Shown here one piece after another: positions 17,492 to 25,914 of a stretch of DNA of 64,000 bases (positions within the stretch are counted from its first letter, which is position 1; each line of letters starts with the position of its first letter). The DNA is from a virus. The position numbers and the translations under genes are program-made. The notes under the pieces were generated by a model that was not told the origin of the DNA, made no database searches, and saw only the letters and a list, made by a program, of their open reading frames with translations. The stretch covers positions 1 to 64,000 of IMG/VR virus record IMGVR_UViG_3300034061_005227, one strand, 5' to 3'.

Positions 17492-17854
17492 ATGAACAAA
17501 GTTTATTTGATTGACATTGATGGGACAATATGTGAGGATATAAGAAATGAAGAATGGTATTTATACCCATTTGCACAACACTATGAAGAAAGTAGATTAA
17601 TTCTAAATAAGTGGTATGATGAGGGAAATATTATAACATTCTTTACCGCCAGAGAGAGTAAAGATAGACATATTACGGAAGATTGGTTAAGATTGAAAGG
17701 ATTCAAGTTCCACGGATTGATTATGGATAAACCAAGATGTAAAGATGGTCAGGTTTATCATTGGATTGATAATAGACCTGTAAGAGCAACAACTTATAAA
17801 GGTAACTGGACTGAACTTAAACAGATTTACGCTAAAATAGAAACATTTGAATAA
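17492..17854 (+). CDS. HAD-superfamily phosphatase
   Basis: A 120-residue protein with HAD motif I (LIDIDGTICED), a motif II-like threonine (TFFTARES) and a motif III lysine region (MDKPRCKDG), ending with a motif IV-like acidic HWIDN. It starts directly after the upstream stop codon. Related phage proteins act as nucleotide or polynucleotide 5'/3' phosphatases; the substrate is not evident. Confidence 0.8.
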   Translation: MNKVYLIDIDGTICEDIRNEEWYLYPFAQHYEESRLILNKWYDEGNIITFFTARESKDRHITEDWLRLKGFKFHGLIMDKPRCKDGQVYHWIDNRPVRATTYKGNWTELKQIYAKIETFE

Positions 17855-17997
17855 TGGTAAAAAGATTTGTTAGATTTCCAAATGAAATGGATTTCGTTGA
17901 AATGGAAATCAATATGGATGATTTTAATATGGTTACAGAGTTTAGTGACCAAATGTTTGGATGGTATAAAGGAACTTATATTTCAATAAAGTTATAA
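17854..17997 (+). CDS. small hypothetical protein
   Basis: A 47-residue protein (MVKRFVRFPNEMDFVEMEIN...) sharing one base with the HAD stop codon (TAATG). It is methionine- and acid-rich. It fills the only gap between the HAD and methyltransferase genes, and the junction style supports a real gene. Confidence 0.5.
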   Translation: MVKRFVRFPNEMDFVEMEINMDDFNMVTEFSDQMFGWYKGTYISIKL

Positions 17998-18002
17998 AAT
18001 TA

Positions 18003-18614
18003 GTGAGAGTATTAAATCTATATGCTGGTATAGGTGGAAATAGGAAATATTGGGAAAATGTTGATGTGACAGCGGTGGAATACAATGAAGAAATCGCAAA
18101 TGTGTATCAACATTTTTTTCCTAATGACACAATTGTGGTTGGTGATGCCCACGAATACCTTGCCAAGAACTGGAGAAACTTTGATTTTATTTGGTCAAGT
18201 CCCCCCTGTCAAAGTCATAGTAAAGTTAGAATGATGGCAAGCAAAGGAGGAAGTTATGACTCCGTAATGCCTGATATGAAGTTATGGGCAGAAATCATTT
18301 TCTTACAAAACTTTACCAAGAACACAAACATCAAGTTTGTTGTTGAAAATGTTAAACCATATTATGAACCATTTGTCAAACCAACAATAAAGTTGGGGAG
18401 ACATTTGTTTTGGACAAACATTGATATCCCCGAAATTGAAATTAAAGATGGATTGACCCATAATGAGAGGGGAAGTTCCGAGAAAGGTTATTTTGATTTG
18501 AGGGAGTTTAAGTTATCCCACAGAAAAGACCAGATAATTAGAAATTGTGTTGACCCTGATGTTGGAAAATATATTTTGGATTGTGTGGTAAAACAAATTG
18601 ATATATTAACATAA
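18003..18614 (+). CDS. DNA cytosine-C5 methyltransferase (short)
   Basis: A 203-residue protein with GTG start. It has motif I (VLNLYAGIGGN), the catalytic PCQ loop (SSPPCQSHS) and ENV (FVVENVKPYY), the core of C5 methyltransferases. It lacks a large target-recognition domain and is short for the family (about 300+). Possibly a minimal enzyme with different specificity, or a modifier producing hypermodified bases. Confidence 0.78.
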   Translation: MRVLNLYAGIGGNRKYWENVDVTAVEYNEEIANVYQHFFPNDTIVVGDAHEYLAKNWRNFDFIWSSPPCQSHSKVRMMASKGGSYDSVMPDMKLWAEIIFLQNFTKNTNIKFVVENVKPYYEPFVKPTIKLGRHLFWTNIDIPEIEIKDGLTHNERGSSEKGYFDLREFKLSHRKDQIIRNCVDPDVGKYILDCVVKQIDILT

Positions 18615-18632
18615 ATTAGTTAGATTGATAAA

Positions 18633-19064
18633 ATGGAATTAGTAACGACTTATATTTGTAAGACCTCAGATAATGGTGTTCACGATAATATATTCGGTGG
18701 AACAATATTGGGGTTAATCGACCAAAGTGCTGGTGCTTATGCTGCACAGATATGTGATACACCAAGAATGGTGACAATCAAAATTGATGAATTGATTTTC
18801 AAGAACTCCGTTAAGGTTGGTAATATTATTAAGTTCTATGCCACAGTTAAAGAGTTTGGTACAAGTTCCGTAACTTTATATATGGAAGTTAGAAAACATA
18901 ATGTTTATACTGGTCATCAAGATGTGGTGGTATCAACCAATATCAAATTTGTAAGAATTGATGAAGAAGGTAGAGCCATCCCAATCTCTGAACGAGTTAA
19001 AACAAGATACTACAACAGAATGGAACAATATGGTAAAGGACTATTAAACCCTGAAGAAAAATAA
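18633..19064 (+). CDS. acyl-CoA thioesterase (hotdog fold)
   Basis: A 143-residue hotdog-fold protein like YciA: NIFGGTILGLIDQSAGAYAAQ carries the helix and catalytic Asp region. It then has KVGNIIKFYATVKEFGTSS and a terminal RYYNRMEQYG. It would hydrolyse acyl-CoA thioesters, altering host lipid or CoA pools: an auxiliary metabolic gene. It sits in the nucleotide/methylation operon, 5 nt from thyA. Confidence 0.85.
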   Translation: MELVTTYICKTSDNGVHDNIFGGTILGLIDQSAGAYAAQICDTPRMVTIKIDELIFKNSVKVGNIIKFYATVKEFGTSSVTLYMEVRKHNVYTGHQDVVVSTNIKFVRIDEEGRAIPISERVKTRYYNRMEQYGKGLLNPEEK

Positions 19065-19069
19065 TATAT

Positions 19070-20194
19070 ATGAATAAATTAGATAAAGATTATCAAGAAC
19101 TCCTATTGGATATAATGACAAATGGGGTAACAAAAAATGATAGAACTGGTACAGGAACAATATCAGTATTCGGTCGCCAGATAAGACATAAAATGTCAGA
19201 TGGATTTCCAGTACTAACAACCAAGAAAATGTATTTCAAGGGAATTGTGACTGAATTGATTTGGTTTTTAAGGGGTGATACAAACATCAAATACCTTGTT
19301 GATAATGATTGTCATATTTGGGATGGTGATGCTTATAAGCGGTATATTATGTTACCAAAAAAATTATCTGAAGTTGTTTCTGATGGTGAAAAATTTAATG
19401 GTAGAAATTTAACAAAAGAAGAATTCATTAACAAAATCAAAACAGATAATGAGTTTGCTAAGAAGTGGGGTGAATTGGGAAAAATATATGGAAGACAATG
19501 GCGAAGATGGACTAAAAAGAAAATGTATCTATCAACTGATGGTTCATACGAAAACATTTATGATGATGCAGACCAAACAGTTATTGACCAAATAGTAATC
19601 CTCATTAACGAACTCAAAACAAATCCAGACTCAAGACGACTAATGGTTTCAGCTTGGAATGTGGGTGAATTAGACCAAATGGTACTTCCACCTTGTCATT
19701 ATGGATTTCAAGTTTATACAAGAGAATTGAGTGAAGATGAAAGAAATGAAATTAGAGATATGCAATACTTGAAGAATAACTTACATCAAGCACTAAAAGG
19801 AAGTGATACTAAAATTGATTGGGAAAATATCCCAACCAGAGCAATCTCTTTAATGTATAATGCCAGAAGCCAAGATGTACCACTCGGAACTCCATTCAAT
19901 ATATCTTCATACGCATTGTTGTTGGTGATATTGGGTAAAATGGTTAATATGATTCCTGATGAGTTAATTGCTAATATGGGAGATTGTCATATTTATTCAA
20001 ATCAAATTGATGGAGTTAAGGAACAACTAACAAGAGAACCATATCAATTACCAACATTGAAGATTAATTCAGGTAATGAAAATTGGCATCTATTGGAATT
20101 GGATGAAGTATTGAATACATTAGACCCAAGTATAACATTCAAGTTAGAAAATTACCAATCACACCCAATCATAAAATTACCATTATCTAATTAA
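19070..20194 (+). CDS. thyA: thymidylate synthase
   Basis: A 374-residue ThyA. The N-terminal DRTGTGTISVFGRQ and the catalytic LPPCHYGFQVY (Cys209) are present, as are RRLMVSAWN and the DVPLGTPFNISSYALL folate/dUMP region. It is longer than the usual 264-316 residues, with inserts near residues 90-135 and 220-260, as in some phage enzymes. Converts dUMP to dTMP, supporting replication of an AT-rich genome. The redox pair at 9.8-10.4 kb may serve the same pathway. Confidence 0.95.
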   Translation: MNKLDKDYQELLLDIMTNGVTKNDRTGTGTISVFGRQIRHKMSDGFPVLTTKKMYFKGIVTELIWFLRGDTNIKYLVDNDCHIWDGDAYKRYIMLPKKLSEVVSDGEKFNGRNLTKEEFINKIKTDNEFAKKWGELGKIYGRQWRRWTKKKMYLSTDGSYENIYDDADQTVIDQIVILINELKTNPDSRRLMVSAWNVGELDQMVLPPCHYGFQVYTRELSEDERNEIRDMQYLKNNLHQALKGSDTKIDWENIPTRAISLMYNARSQDVPLGTPFNISSYALLLVILGKMVNMIPDELIANMGDCHIYSNQIDGVKEQLTREPYQLPTLKINSGNENWHLLELDEVLNTLDPSITFKLENYQSHPIIKLPLSN

Positions 20195-20195
20195 T

Positions 20196-20591
20196 ATGAC
20201 ACTAGACAATTTAAGATTGTTAATTAAAGATGTTTTTGATAATTCAACAGACATCAAAGAAATTGAAAGTTCCATATTTTCGTTAATACGATTATACGAG
20301 ATGACCGATAAAACTGAATCAACTTTCATCAAAGACAGATACGACCACAAGATACCTGAAAAAGTTCCATATCATACAATATGTGGATGTAATCCAGAAA
20401 ATGGTGGTAATGGTATTTGTGGTTGTACGATTGGGAGTGTTATGGAACTAATGCAAAAAAAATATGAAGGGACAATTAAATCAAATACAACAACATATTC
20501 TGATGCTTTAAGTTGCGGTTTTGGTATCTGTAATTGTACATCAGAAGACAACTATACCTATTGTTTAACTTCAACTAAAACAACAATATAA
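20196..20591 (+). CDS. cysteine-rich hypothetical protein
   Basis: A 131-residue protein. The helical first half is followed by a cysteine-rich second half (CGCNPENGGNGICGC, then CGFGICNC) suggesting metal binding. It begins 2 nt after thyA. No family recognised. Confidence 0.6.
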   Translation: MTLDNLRLLIKDVFDNSTDIKEIESSIFSLIRLYEMTDKTESTFIKDRYDHKIPEKVPYHTICGCNPENGGNGICGCTIGSVMELMQKKYEGTIKSNTTTYSDALSCGFGICNCTSEDNYTYCLTSTKTTI

Positions 20592-20592
20592 T

Positions 20593-20820
20593 ATGGAATA
20601 CAGAATTGTAAAAGTTGAAACACCTCAAATAACGAAGAATTATGAGGCTAAAATAGATTTTATACCTGAAGTATACTTTGTAACAAGATATGAAATAGAA
20701 AAGAAAATATTTTTCTTTATGCCGTGGATAAACACTAATTATCAATTTATAACTCTTGAAGAGGCTACATCATATGTTGATTGGTTCAAAAGAAAAAAAA
20801 TTAGAACAATTATCAAATAA
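20593..20820 (+). CDS. small hypothetical protein
   Basis: A 75-residue protein with aromatic beta-like segments (FFFMPWINTNYQFITLEEA). Its last codons and stop (20794-20822) form a 29-nt sequence repeated exactly at 21467-21495, part of a local duplication. Function unknown. Confidence 0.55.
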   Translation: MEYRIVKVETPQITKNYEAKIDFIPEVYFVTRYEIEKKIFFFMPWINTNYQFITLEEATSYVDWFKRKKIRTIIK

Positions 20821-20822
20821 TG
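20794..20822 (+). repeat. 29-nt direct repeat, copy 1
   Basis: Seven A then TTAGAACAATTATCAAATAATG. Identical to 21467-21495. Each copy ends in an ATG that starts a small gene. Confidence 0.85.
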
Positions 20823-20918
20823 GAAAACAACATACCACCCCAAGATATGGCACAAGAGCTCTTCCATCGTTTCAATAAGGAAGGGCTTCACGATTTAATA
20901 ACCACAGAAAACAATTAA
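20820..20918 (+). pseudogene. truncated copy of the 21692 gene
   Basis: A 32-residue frame starting MENNIPPQDMAQELFHRFNK, nearly identical in its first 25 codons to the 81-residue protein at 21692, then diverging to a stop. It overlaps the upstream stop (TAATG). Most likely a partial duplication remnant, though a functional micro-protein is not excluded. Confidence 0.6.
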
Positions 20919-20921
20919 ATT

Positions 20922-21122
20922 ATGGAAGAAAATTTAAAAAAACTTACTAATAATTGTAGTGTTTGTGATTCTGATAAAATCAGATATGAAACTGTAACTT
21001 TTCGCAATCTAGTTATTCAATTAATAGCTGGTAAAACCGTTATAAGTTCAACATATCAAGATATTGAATATAAGATTTGCGTTAAATGTGGTGATAGACG
21101 TACAAATTTTTTTACATATTAA
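20922..21122 (+). CDS. zinc-ribbon-like protein
   Basis: A 66-residue protein with two CxxC pairs (NNCSVCDSD and KICVKCGDR) about 40 residues apart, a likely zinc ribbon. It could bind nucleic acid or act as a small regulator. Lies within the duplicated area. Confidence 0.6.
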   Translation: MEENLKKLTNNCSVCDSDKIRYETVTFRNLVIQLIAGKTVISSTYQDIEYKICVKCGDRRTNFFTY

Positions 21123-21232
21123 AAATAAAATCATAAAAAGAGAAAGTTTTAAAGAGTTTCAAGAAAGATTGTGCTGAACAAAAACTTAATTGGAGAAGAC
21201 AAATAGTTAATATTAATTAAAAACAATACATT

Positions 21233-21412
21233 ATGAAAAATTTAGAAAGAAAAAAACTGGAAAGTTTATTAAACAGTAGAATTGATGAGGTTAATATTAT
21301 ACCAATTTATAAAGATGAAAATAAAACTGAAGTTGAAGAAGTTGAATGTGAAATTAAATTTAAAACAAATATTCAATATATAGAACAATTGTTGGATATT
21401 TGTAAACCCTAA
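21233..21412 (+). CDS. small hypothetical protein
   Basis: A 59-residue charged protein (MKNLERKKLESLLNSRIDEV...), stopping in TAATAG. A-rich leader. Nothing recognised. Confidence 0.5.
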   Translation: MKNLERKKLESLLNSRIDEVNIIPIYKDENKTEVEEVECEIKFKTNIQYIEQLLDICKP

Positions 21413-21466
21413 TAGTTTTGATACCCAATAGTTCAGAAATTTATGGTATTATTAATGAATTTTATA

Positions 21467-21495
21467 AAAAAAATTAGAACAATTATCAAATAATG
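21467..21495 (+). repeat. 29-nt direct repeat, copy 2
   Basis: Exact copy of 20794-20822, here not preceded by an intact gene but again ending in a start codon. Confidence 0.85.
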
Positions 21496-21639
21496 TGTAA
21501 CAAAATTAAAAAGTGGCTTGACAAAGGTGAAGGAGGACAATTTTATGAACCTTATGTAACAAATGGGGATGTTATTATATTAATGATGTTAACTATGATA
21601 GTAAGTGTTATGATAATATTGGGGTGTCTGATTGTATAG
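21493..21639 (+). CDS. small single-span membrane protein
   Basis: A 48-residue protein: polar N-terminus (MCNKIKKWLDKGEGGQFYEP) then a strongly hydrophobic C-terminal helix (about residues 27-48). The start lies at the end of the duplicated 29-nt repeat. Confidence 0.5.
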   Translation: MCNKIKKWLDKGEGGQFYEPYVTNGDVIILMMLTMIVSVMIILGCLIV

Positions 21640-21691
21640 CACAACCCAGTAATATATCCAAGAACAATATCAACAAATACAACTATATAAA

Positions 21692-21937
21692 ATGGAAAAC
21701 AACATCCCACCCCAAGATATGGCACAAGAGCTCTTCCACACCTTTAATAAGGAAGGACTACACCAGATATCCTCTGTAATTAATCGTCATATTAGAAAAG
21801 AATTAATCAAGCAGTGTGTGTTGTTATCAATTAACCTTCACTTGGATGAATTATCCAAAATGCAACTAATATTCTCAGATAGAGAATTACATTACAAATA
21901 TTGGGAAGAAGTTAAATTAGAAGTAAAAAAAATATAA
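21692..21937 (+). CDS. small hypothetical protein (intact paralogue)
   Basis: An 81-residue helical protein starting MENNIPPQDMAQELFHTFNK; the truncated copy at 20820 derives from its 5' end. It is followed 1 nt later by the next gene. No function known. Confidence 0.6.
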   Translation: MENNIPPQDMAQELFHTFNKEGLHQISSVINRHIRKELIKQCVLLSINLHLDELSKMQLIFSDRELHYKYWEEVKLEVKKI

Positions 21938-21938
21938 T

Positions 21939-22445
21939 ATGGAAAAGAAACAAACAGCAGTTGAATATCTATATAAAAATTTATTAGATAATCCTTTATC
22001 AAATGAAGATGTTATATATAACATTAGAGTATTTGAAAAAGCCAAAGAAATGGAAAAGGAACAATCCACCATTACAGAAGACACCTCTGATGGATACCAT
22101 ACCTTCAAGGAACTCTATGAGTTTAGAAAAGTATATAATGCAACACTATTCAATGAATGGGGAAAACAAATGCAAGAATATCTAAAATGGGAAAGTGAAG
22201 ATTGGCAAATACTTAATTTACCAAAGTATGATGTTCATAAAAGTTGGAGACATAATGATGGTGAATTATGTTTTGGTGGTGGATGGTTTATAGTAGTGGC
22301 AAACTTACCATCAGGACAAATCAGTAATCATTATCAAGCTCACGATTGGGATTTATTTGATATACCAGTATATGAAAAGGCCAAATATCCTTTTGATGGG
22401 CATACCTCAAAAGATGTATTAGATAGATTAATTAAACTTAAATAA
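21939..22445 (+). CDS. conserved-looking phage protein (HTFKELYEFR / DGHTS type)
   Basis: A 168-residue protein. The N-terminal helical module (AVEYLYKNLLDNP...EKAKEMEKE) is shared with the next gene. The C-terminal domain holds SDGYHTFKELYEFRKVYNA, a GELCFGGGWFIV strand, SNHYQAHDWDLF and FDGHTS, blocks I recognise from many phages but without an assigned function. The domain probably binds a small ligand; that is a guess. Confidence 0.7.
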   Translation: MEKKQTAVEYLYKNLLDNPLSNEDVIYNIRVFEKAKEMEKEQSTITEDTSDGYHTFKELYEFRKVYNATLFNEWGKQMQEYLKWESEDWQILNLPKYDVHKSWRHNDGELCFGGGWFIVVANLPSGQISNHYQAHDWDLFDIPVYEKAKYPFDGHTSKDVLDRLIKLK

Positions 22446-22446
22446 A

Positions 22447-22656
22447 ATGATAAAGACCGGAGCAGTATATTTTTTATACAGATTTTTCAATGATAATCCT
22501 GAAGCAACAATAGAAGAAGGATATGAGGTATATAAACAAGCCTTAGAAATGGAAAATAAAATTAATCAAGAGTATTATAACCAAGGTGCTCAAGATTGTA
22601 AAAATACCTTTGAAAAAATAATCAGTGATGTAACAGGGAATATACCAAATCTTTGA
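22447..22656 (+). CDS. small paralogue of the 21939 N-terminal module
   Basis: A 69-residue protein whose GAVYFLYRFFNDNPEATIEE...KQALEMENK parallels the first 45 residues of the upstream protein. Modules of this kind are common in phage gene clusters. Starts 1 nt after the upstream stop. Confidence 0.6.
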   Translation: MIKTGAVYFLYRFFNDNPEATIEEGYEVYKQALEMENKINQEYYNQGAQDCKNTFEKIISDVTGNIPNL

Positions 22657-22659
22657 TAA

Positions 22660-22911
22660 ATGAAAACCTATATCCACGTCAATCAACATCACATCCGTTC
22701 CAATAAAACAAAAGGAACAAATCTACCTGTCATAACCGTAAAACAAGGTAAGAAGAACACCTATTGTAATGAAGTTGAGATATTAGGTCCAAGTAAAGTT
22801 ATATATGGTGGTGAAGGATGTGAGGCAAAACCACTATTATCTTGTGGTGCAAGAGTGGTTATTATTACGGAAAGTGAAGTTAGAATAATAGATGGACAAC
22901 CCCCTTTATAA
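22660..22911 (+). CDS. conserved-looking phage hypothetical protein
   Basis: An 83-residue beta-rich protein (MKTYIHVNQHHIRSN...PVITVKQGKKNTYCNEVEI...CGARVVI). I recall this small family from diverse tailed phages; function unknown. Ends the cluster before the methyltransferase. Confidence 0.65.
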   Translation: MKTYIHVNQHHIRSNKTKGTNLPVITVKQGKKNTYCNEVEILGPSKVIYGGEGCEAKPLLSCGARVVIITESEVRIIDGQPPL

Positions 22912-22949
22912 TCTCCAAAAAAATACCTACAATTATAGAAAATCAAATA

Positions 22950-23816
22950 ATGGAAAATAATATAGAACAATTTGTAAATAAAATAATAAATGGGGATTGT
23001 ATTGAGGTTATGTCTACCTTCCCCGAAAATAGTATTGACCAAGTTATCACATCACCTCCATATAATGTTAATATCTCTTATGACACATACAATGATGGTT
23101 TAACTATGGAACAATATTGGGAATGGACTGAAAAGTGGTTGACCCAAGCATTCAGAGTATTGAAAGAGGATGGAAGATTATCTTTGAACATTCCTTATGA
23201 AATCAATACACAAGATAGAGGTGGAAGAGTTTTTATGGTTGCTGAGTTTTGGATGTTAATGAAGAAAGTTGGATTCCAATTCTTTGGTGTTGTTGACTTG
23301 GAAGAACAATCCCCACATAGAAGTAAAACTACAGCATGGGGTTCTTGGATGAGTAGTTCTAGTCCTTATATCTACAATCCAAAAGAATGTGTAATATTGG
23401 CATATAAGAAATTTCATAAGAAACAAACCAAAGGACAACCACAATGGACAGGAACACCAGTTGTCCAAGAAGATGGTAAAACCAAAATGACTTATCTTGA
23501 TGAAGATAAGAAAGAGTTTATGGAATTGGTTTATGGTCAATGGAGTTACTTTGCAGATACCAAGACATTAACGAAAGCCACGTTCAGCATGGATATTCCA
23601 ACAAAAGCGATAAAGATTTTGACATATAAAAACGATATTGTCTTAGACCCATTCTGTGGTAGTGCAACAACAATGGTTGCCGCTGAGATATTAGATAGAA
23701 GATGGGTTGGGATAGAATTAAGTCCAAATTATACAAAGATTGGAACTGATAGGGTTCAAGCCTTTGTGGATAACAAGAAACAAATGAAAATAGAATTTGA
23801 AGAAGGAGCTGAATAA
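22950..23816 (+). CDS. beta-class DNA N4-cytosine/N6-adenine methyltransferase
   Basis: A 288-residue enzyme. The catalytic TSPPYN motif comes first (about residues 31-36), with the AdoMet-binding VLDPFCGSATT and VGIELSPNY near the C-terminus, the beta-class order. SPPY rather than DPPY is common in N4-cytosine methyltransferases, but this does not prove specificity. One of four methyltransferases in the window. No cognate nuclease nearby. Confidence 0.9.
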   Translation: MENNIEQFVNKIINGDCIEVMSTFPENSIDQVITSPPYNVNISYDTYNDGLTMEQYWEWTEKWLTQAFRVLKEDGRLSLNIPYEINTQDRGGRVFMVAEFWMLMKKVGFQFFGVVDLEEQSPHRSKTTAWGSWMSSSSPYIYNPKECVILAYKKFHKKQTKGQPQWTGTPVVQEDGKTKMTYLDEDKKEFMELVYGQWSYFADTKTLTKATFSMDIPTKAIKILTYKNDIVLDPFCGSATTMVAAEILDRRWVGIELSPNYTKIGTDRVQAFVDNKKQMKIEFEEGAE

Positions 23817-23829
23817 GTTCCTTTTTTTG
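23803..23829 (+). terminator. probable terminator
   Basis: AAGGAGCT/AGTTCCTT stem with one wobble, a 5-nt loop and seven T, overlapping the end of the methyltransferase gene. Confidence 0.55.
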
Positions 23830-23840
23830 TTTAAGGGGGA

Positions 23841-23848
23841 TATTTATG
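23841..23848 (+). promoter_or_regulatory. late-type element TATTTATG
   Basis: Ends 16 nt before the ATG at 23865, the most common spacing in this window. Confidence 0.5.
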
Positions 23849-23864
23849 AAGAAAACATTTTTTA

Positions 23865-25538
23865 ATGAAAAAACAATTAATTAAGGAATCAGGTATTCGT
23901 GATATTAATGATATCGCAAAAAGATACAACAAGGCCAAAATATATTTTCATATTGATTTGGATGGTGTTACATCAGCAATTGCAATGAAAGTATATTTGG
24001 AAAGTTATGGTATAGAGGTTGTTGATGCTGAAACAATACAATATGGTACAGATGAGTTTGCTATCAAAAAACCAGATGCCAGTGGAAATGTTATGCCTGT
24101 TTTGGTAGATTTTGCTCACGGAAAACCAATGTTTAAGATTCATACAGACCATCACGATAGACAAGCAGGGGTTGAATCAGGAACATCAACAAGTTTCAGA
24201 CATGCAAGGTCAAATGTTGAAACAATATCAGGTGTAATTTCAACATATGACTTATTTCCTCCATCTGACATTAAAATAATATCAACAATTGATTCTGCTA
24301 ATTTTAGAGCAATGAATATTACTGTTAGGGAGGTTATGAATTACATTTTCAAGGTTGAAAAAGAATCTCCTGAAAGAAGTAATATAATAATGGGATTGGT
24401 TACAAACAAAATATTGTTAGCGTTTAAAAATAAAGAATTTGAAGGTAAAAATATATTAGAGAGACTTGTTCTTATTTGTACTCCATCACTTAAAAATATC
24501 TATAATAATTTGATAAGAATGATTATGGATTCTGGTTTAATGGATAAAGTGAAGGGATTTTTGAACACAGAGTTGGGTAATGAAGAACCAAAAGGTGATA
24601 AAATCAGAAGAATTCAACAACAACTTCAAAAACATGGTGAAACCTATTTGGAGAAAGTTAGAGGTAACATAGGTAAACAACTCAAATACGAGGATGGTAT
24701 TATCATCAAAGATGGGTCTGCTGGTGCTAGTATGGCTAATGTTGGAAGTTATGATAGATATGTGGCTTTTGAATTGATTCCTGACGCTGATTTCCAGGTT
24801 GTAACTTGGGGTTCAGTTGGATTATTACAAGTTTCTTGTAATCCATATAAAGAATCTAGAGGACTCAAAGGGGTTGATTTAGGTAAAATGAATACAGAAA
24901 TTCTCAATAACCATAAATCTGAATTAGAAGGTATTAAGACTACACTTTTACGTTTAAAAGAAGTTGCTGAAAGTAGTAAAAAATTTGTACCTTATGAAAG
25001 TGTTGGTTTTACCTTTCAAGATTTTATTGCATTGTATAGCGAAAAAGATGAGAATGGTAAAGTTATCAAAGATAAAGATGGTAAAATCATAAATATAAAA
25101 GGCTATTTTGATGTACCTGAAAAATTTAAAAATTTTACAAACAAAAAAAGTGAAGAGGAAAATAAGAAAAGTGAGGAGGAAAATAAGAAAAAAGGACAAA
25201 AAAAAATGACCCCACTTAAGTTTTGGCAAAATCTAATTAGAAAAACTATGATGAAACCTTTTGTTGGTTTAACGGATTTTGAACAAAGTATTCTAAAAGA
25301 AGTTTATATTAATGCTTATGATGTTATAAAAAACAATAGTGGTGGACACAAGTGTATTACAAATTTCCAAGCTTCTGCTTTGGGTGGTGGATTCGGTCCA
25401 TACAAAACAACTGAGTTCATTGGAATGATTAAAGATGAGTTTGTTGAAAAGTTGAAAAATGAAATTCAGAAAGAGAAAAAACAGAATATCGATGAAAACT
25501 ACTTTAGGAATATAATAAAGAAAATAATGAAAGGTTAA
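23865..25538 (+). CDS. tagged DHH-family phosphoesterase
   Basis: A 557-residue protein. Tag-like start MKKQLIKESGIRDIND with I-K-E. The DHH domain follows: FHIDLDGVTSAIA (residues 28-40) and TDHHD (94-98) carry the metal-binding aspartates and histidines of the RecJ/NrnA/DHH superfamily. A lysine/glutamate-rich linker (about residues 420-450) leads to a C-terminal domain ending FRNIIKKIMKG, itself tag-like. It probably cleaves nucleotides, oligonucleotides or a cyclic dinucleotide; which one is unknown. Late-type element upstream. Confidence 0.78.
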   Translation: MKKQLIKESGIRDINDIAKRYNKAKIYFHIDLDGVTSAIAMKVYLESYGIEVVDAETIQYGTDEFAIKKPDASGNVMPVLVDFAHGKPMFKIHTDHHDRQAGVESGTSTSFRHARSNVETISGVISTYDLFPPSDIKIISTIDSANFRAMNITVREVMNYIFKVEKESPERSNIIMGLVTNKILLAFKNKEFEGKNILERLVLICTPSLKNIYNNLIRMIMDSGLMDKVKGFLNTELGNEEPKGDKIRRIQQQLQKHGETYLEKVRGNIGKQLKYEDGIIIKDGSAGASMANVGSYDRYVAFELIPDADFQVVTWGSVGLLQVSCNPYKESRGLKGVDLGKMNTEILNNHKSELEGIKTTLLRLKEVAESSKKFVPYESVGFTFQDFIALYSEKDENGKVIKDKDGKIINIKGYFDVPEKFKNFTNKKSEEENKKSEEENKKKGQKKMTPLKFWQNLIRKTMMKPFVGLTDFEQSILKEVYINAYDVIKNNSGGHKCITNFQASALGGGFGPYKTTEFIGMIKDEFVEKLKNEIQKEKKQNIDENYFRNIIKKIMKG

Positions 25539-25540
25539 GA

Positions 25541-25888
25541 TTAAAGGGGGAATGTAACAACATCCCCCTTTTTAATTCCCATTCCTTTACAAGTTCCTCC
25601 TTTTACTTCAAGAATAAAGTTTCCTTCACCACAATAATTCTTATGTGATTCATTAATCATTGGTTGACAATTATGATGTATTTTGGTGATAACATCATTG
25701 TCGATGAATATGATATCTAGTGGTATAATACAATTTTTCATCCAAAAACAATGTTCTTGGTTTTTCATTACGAATAACATTCCGTTGAATGTTTTATCAA
25801 ATTTTTTGAACATCATTCCTTCTTGAGTTTCTTCGGGAGATGTTTGGATTTTTACCTTGAAAATGTTTCCGTTTATACTTAACTTCAT
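25541..25888 (-). CDS. DUF192 family protein
   Basis: A 115-residue protein with the DUF192 signature: EGMMFKKFDKTFNGMLFVM, then HCFWMKNCIIPLDIIFID and a LEVKGGTCKGMGIKKGDVV end. DUF192 proteins form a small beta-barrel of unknown function, commonly exported in bacteria; this copy lacks a signal peptide. Divergent from the Nudix gene, with only 26 nt between the starts. Confidence 0.88.
   Translation of the reverse strand: MKLSINGNIFKVKIQTSPEETQEGMMFKKFDKTFNGMLFVMKNQEHCFWMKNCIIPLDIIFIDNDVITKIHHNCQPMINESHKNYCGEGNFILEVKGGTCKGMGIKKGDVVTFPL
25543..25571. terminator. bidirectional terminator
   Basis: A 9-bp AAAGGGGGA/TCCCCCTTT stem with an 11-nt loop between the convergent DHH and DUF192 genes, overlapping the last DUF192 codons. 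Confidence 0.8.
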
Positions 25889-25891
25889 ACT

Positions 25892-25899
25892 TATAAATA
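25892..25899. promoter_or_regulatory. TATAAATA/TATTTATA element between divergent genes
   Basis: Reads TATAAATA on plus, 15 nt before the Nudix ATG, and TATTTATA on minus, only 3 nt before the DUF192 ATG. The orientation used is unclear. Confidence 0.35.
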
Positions 25900-25914
25900 T
25901 AATAATAATTCGTT

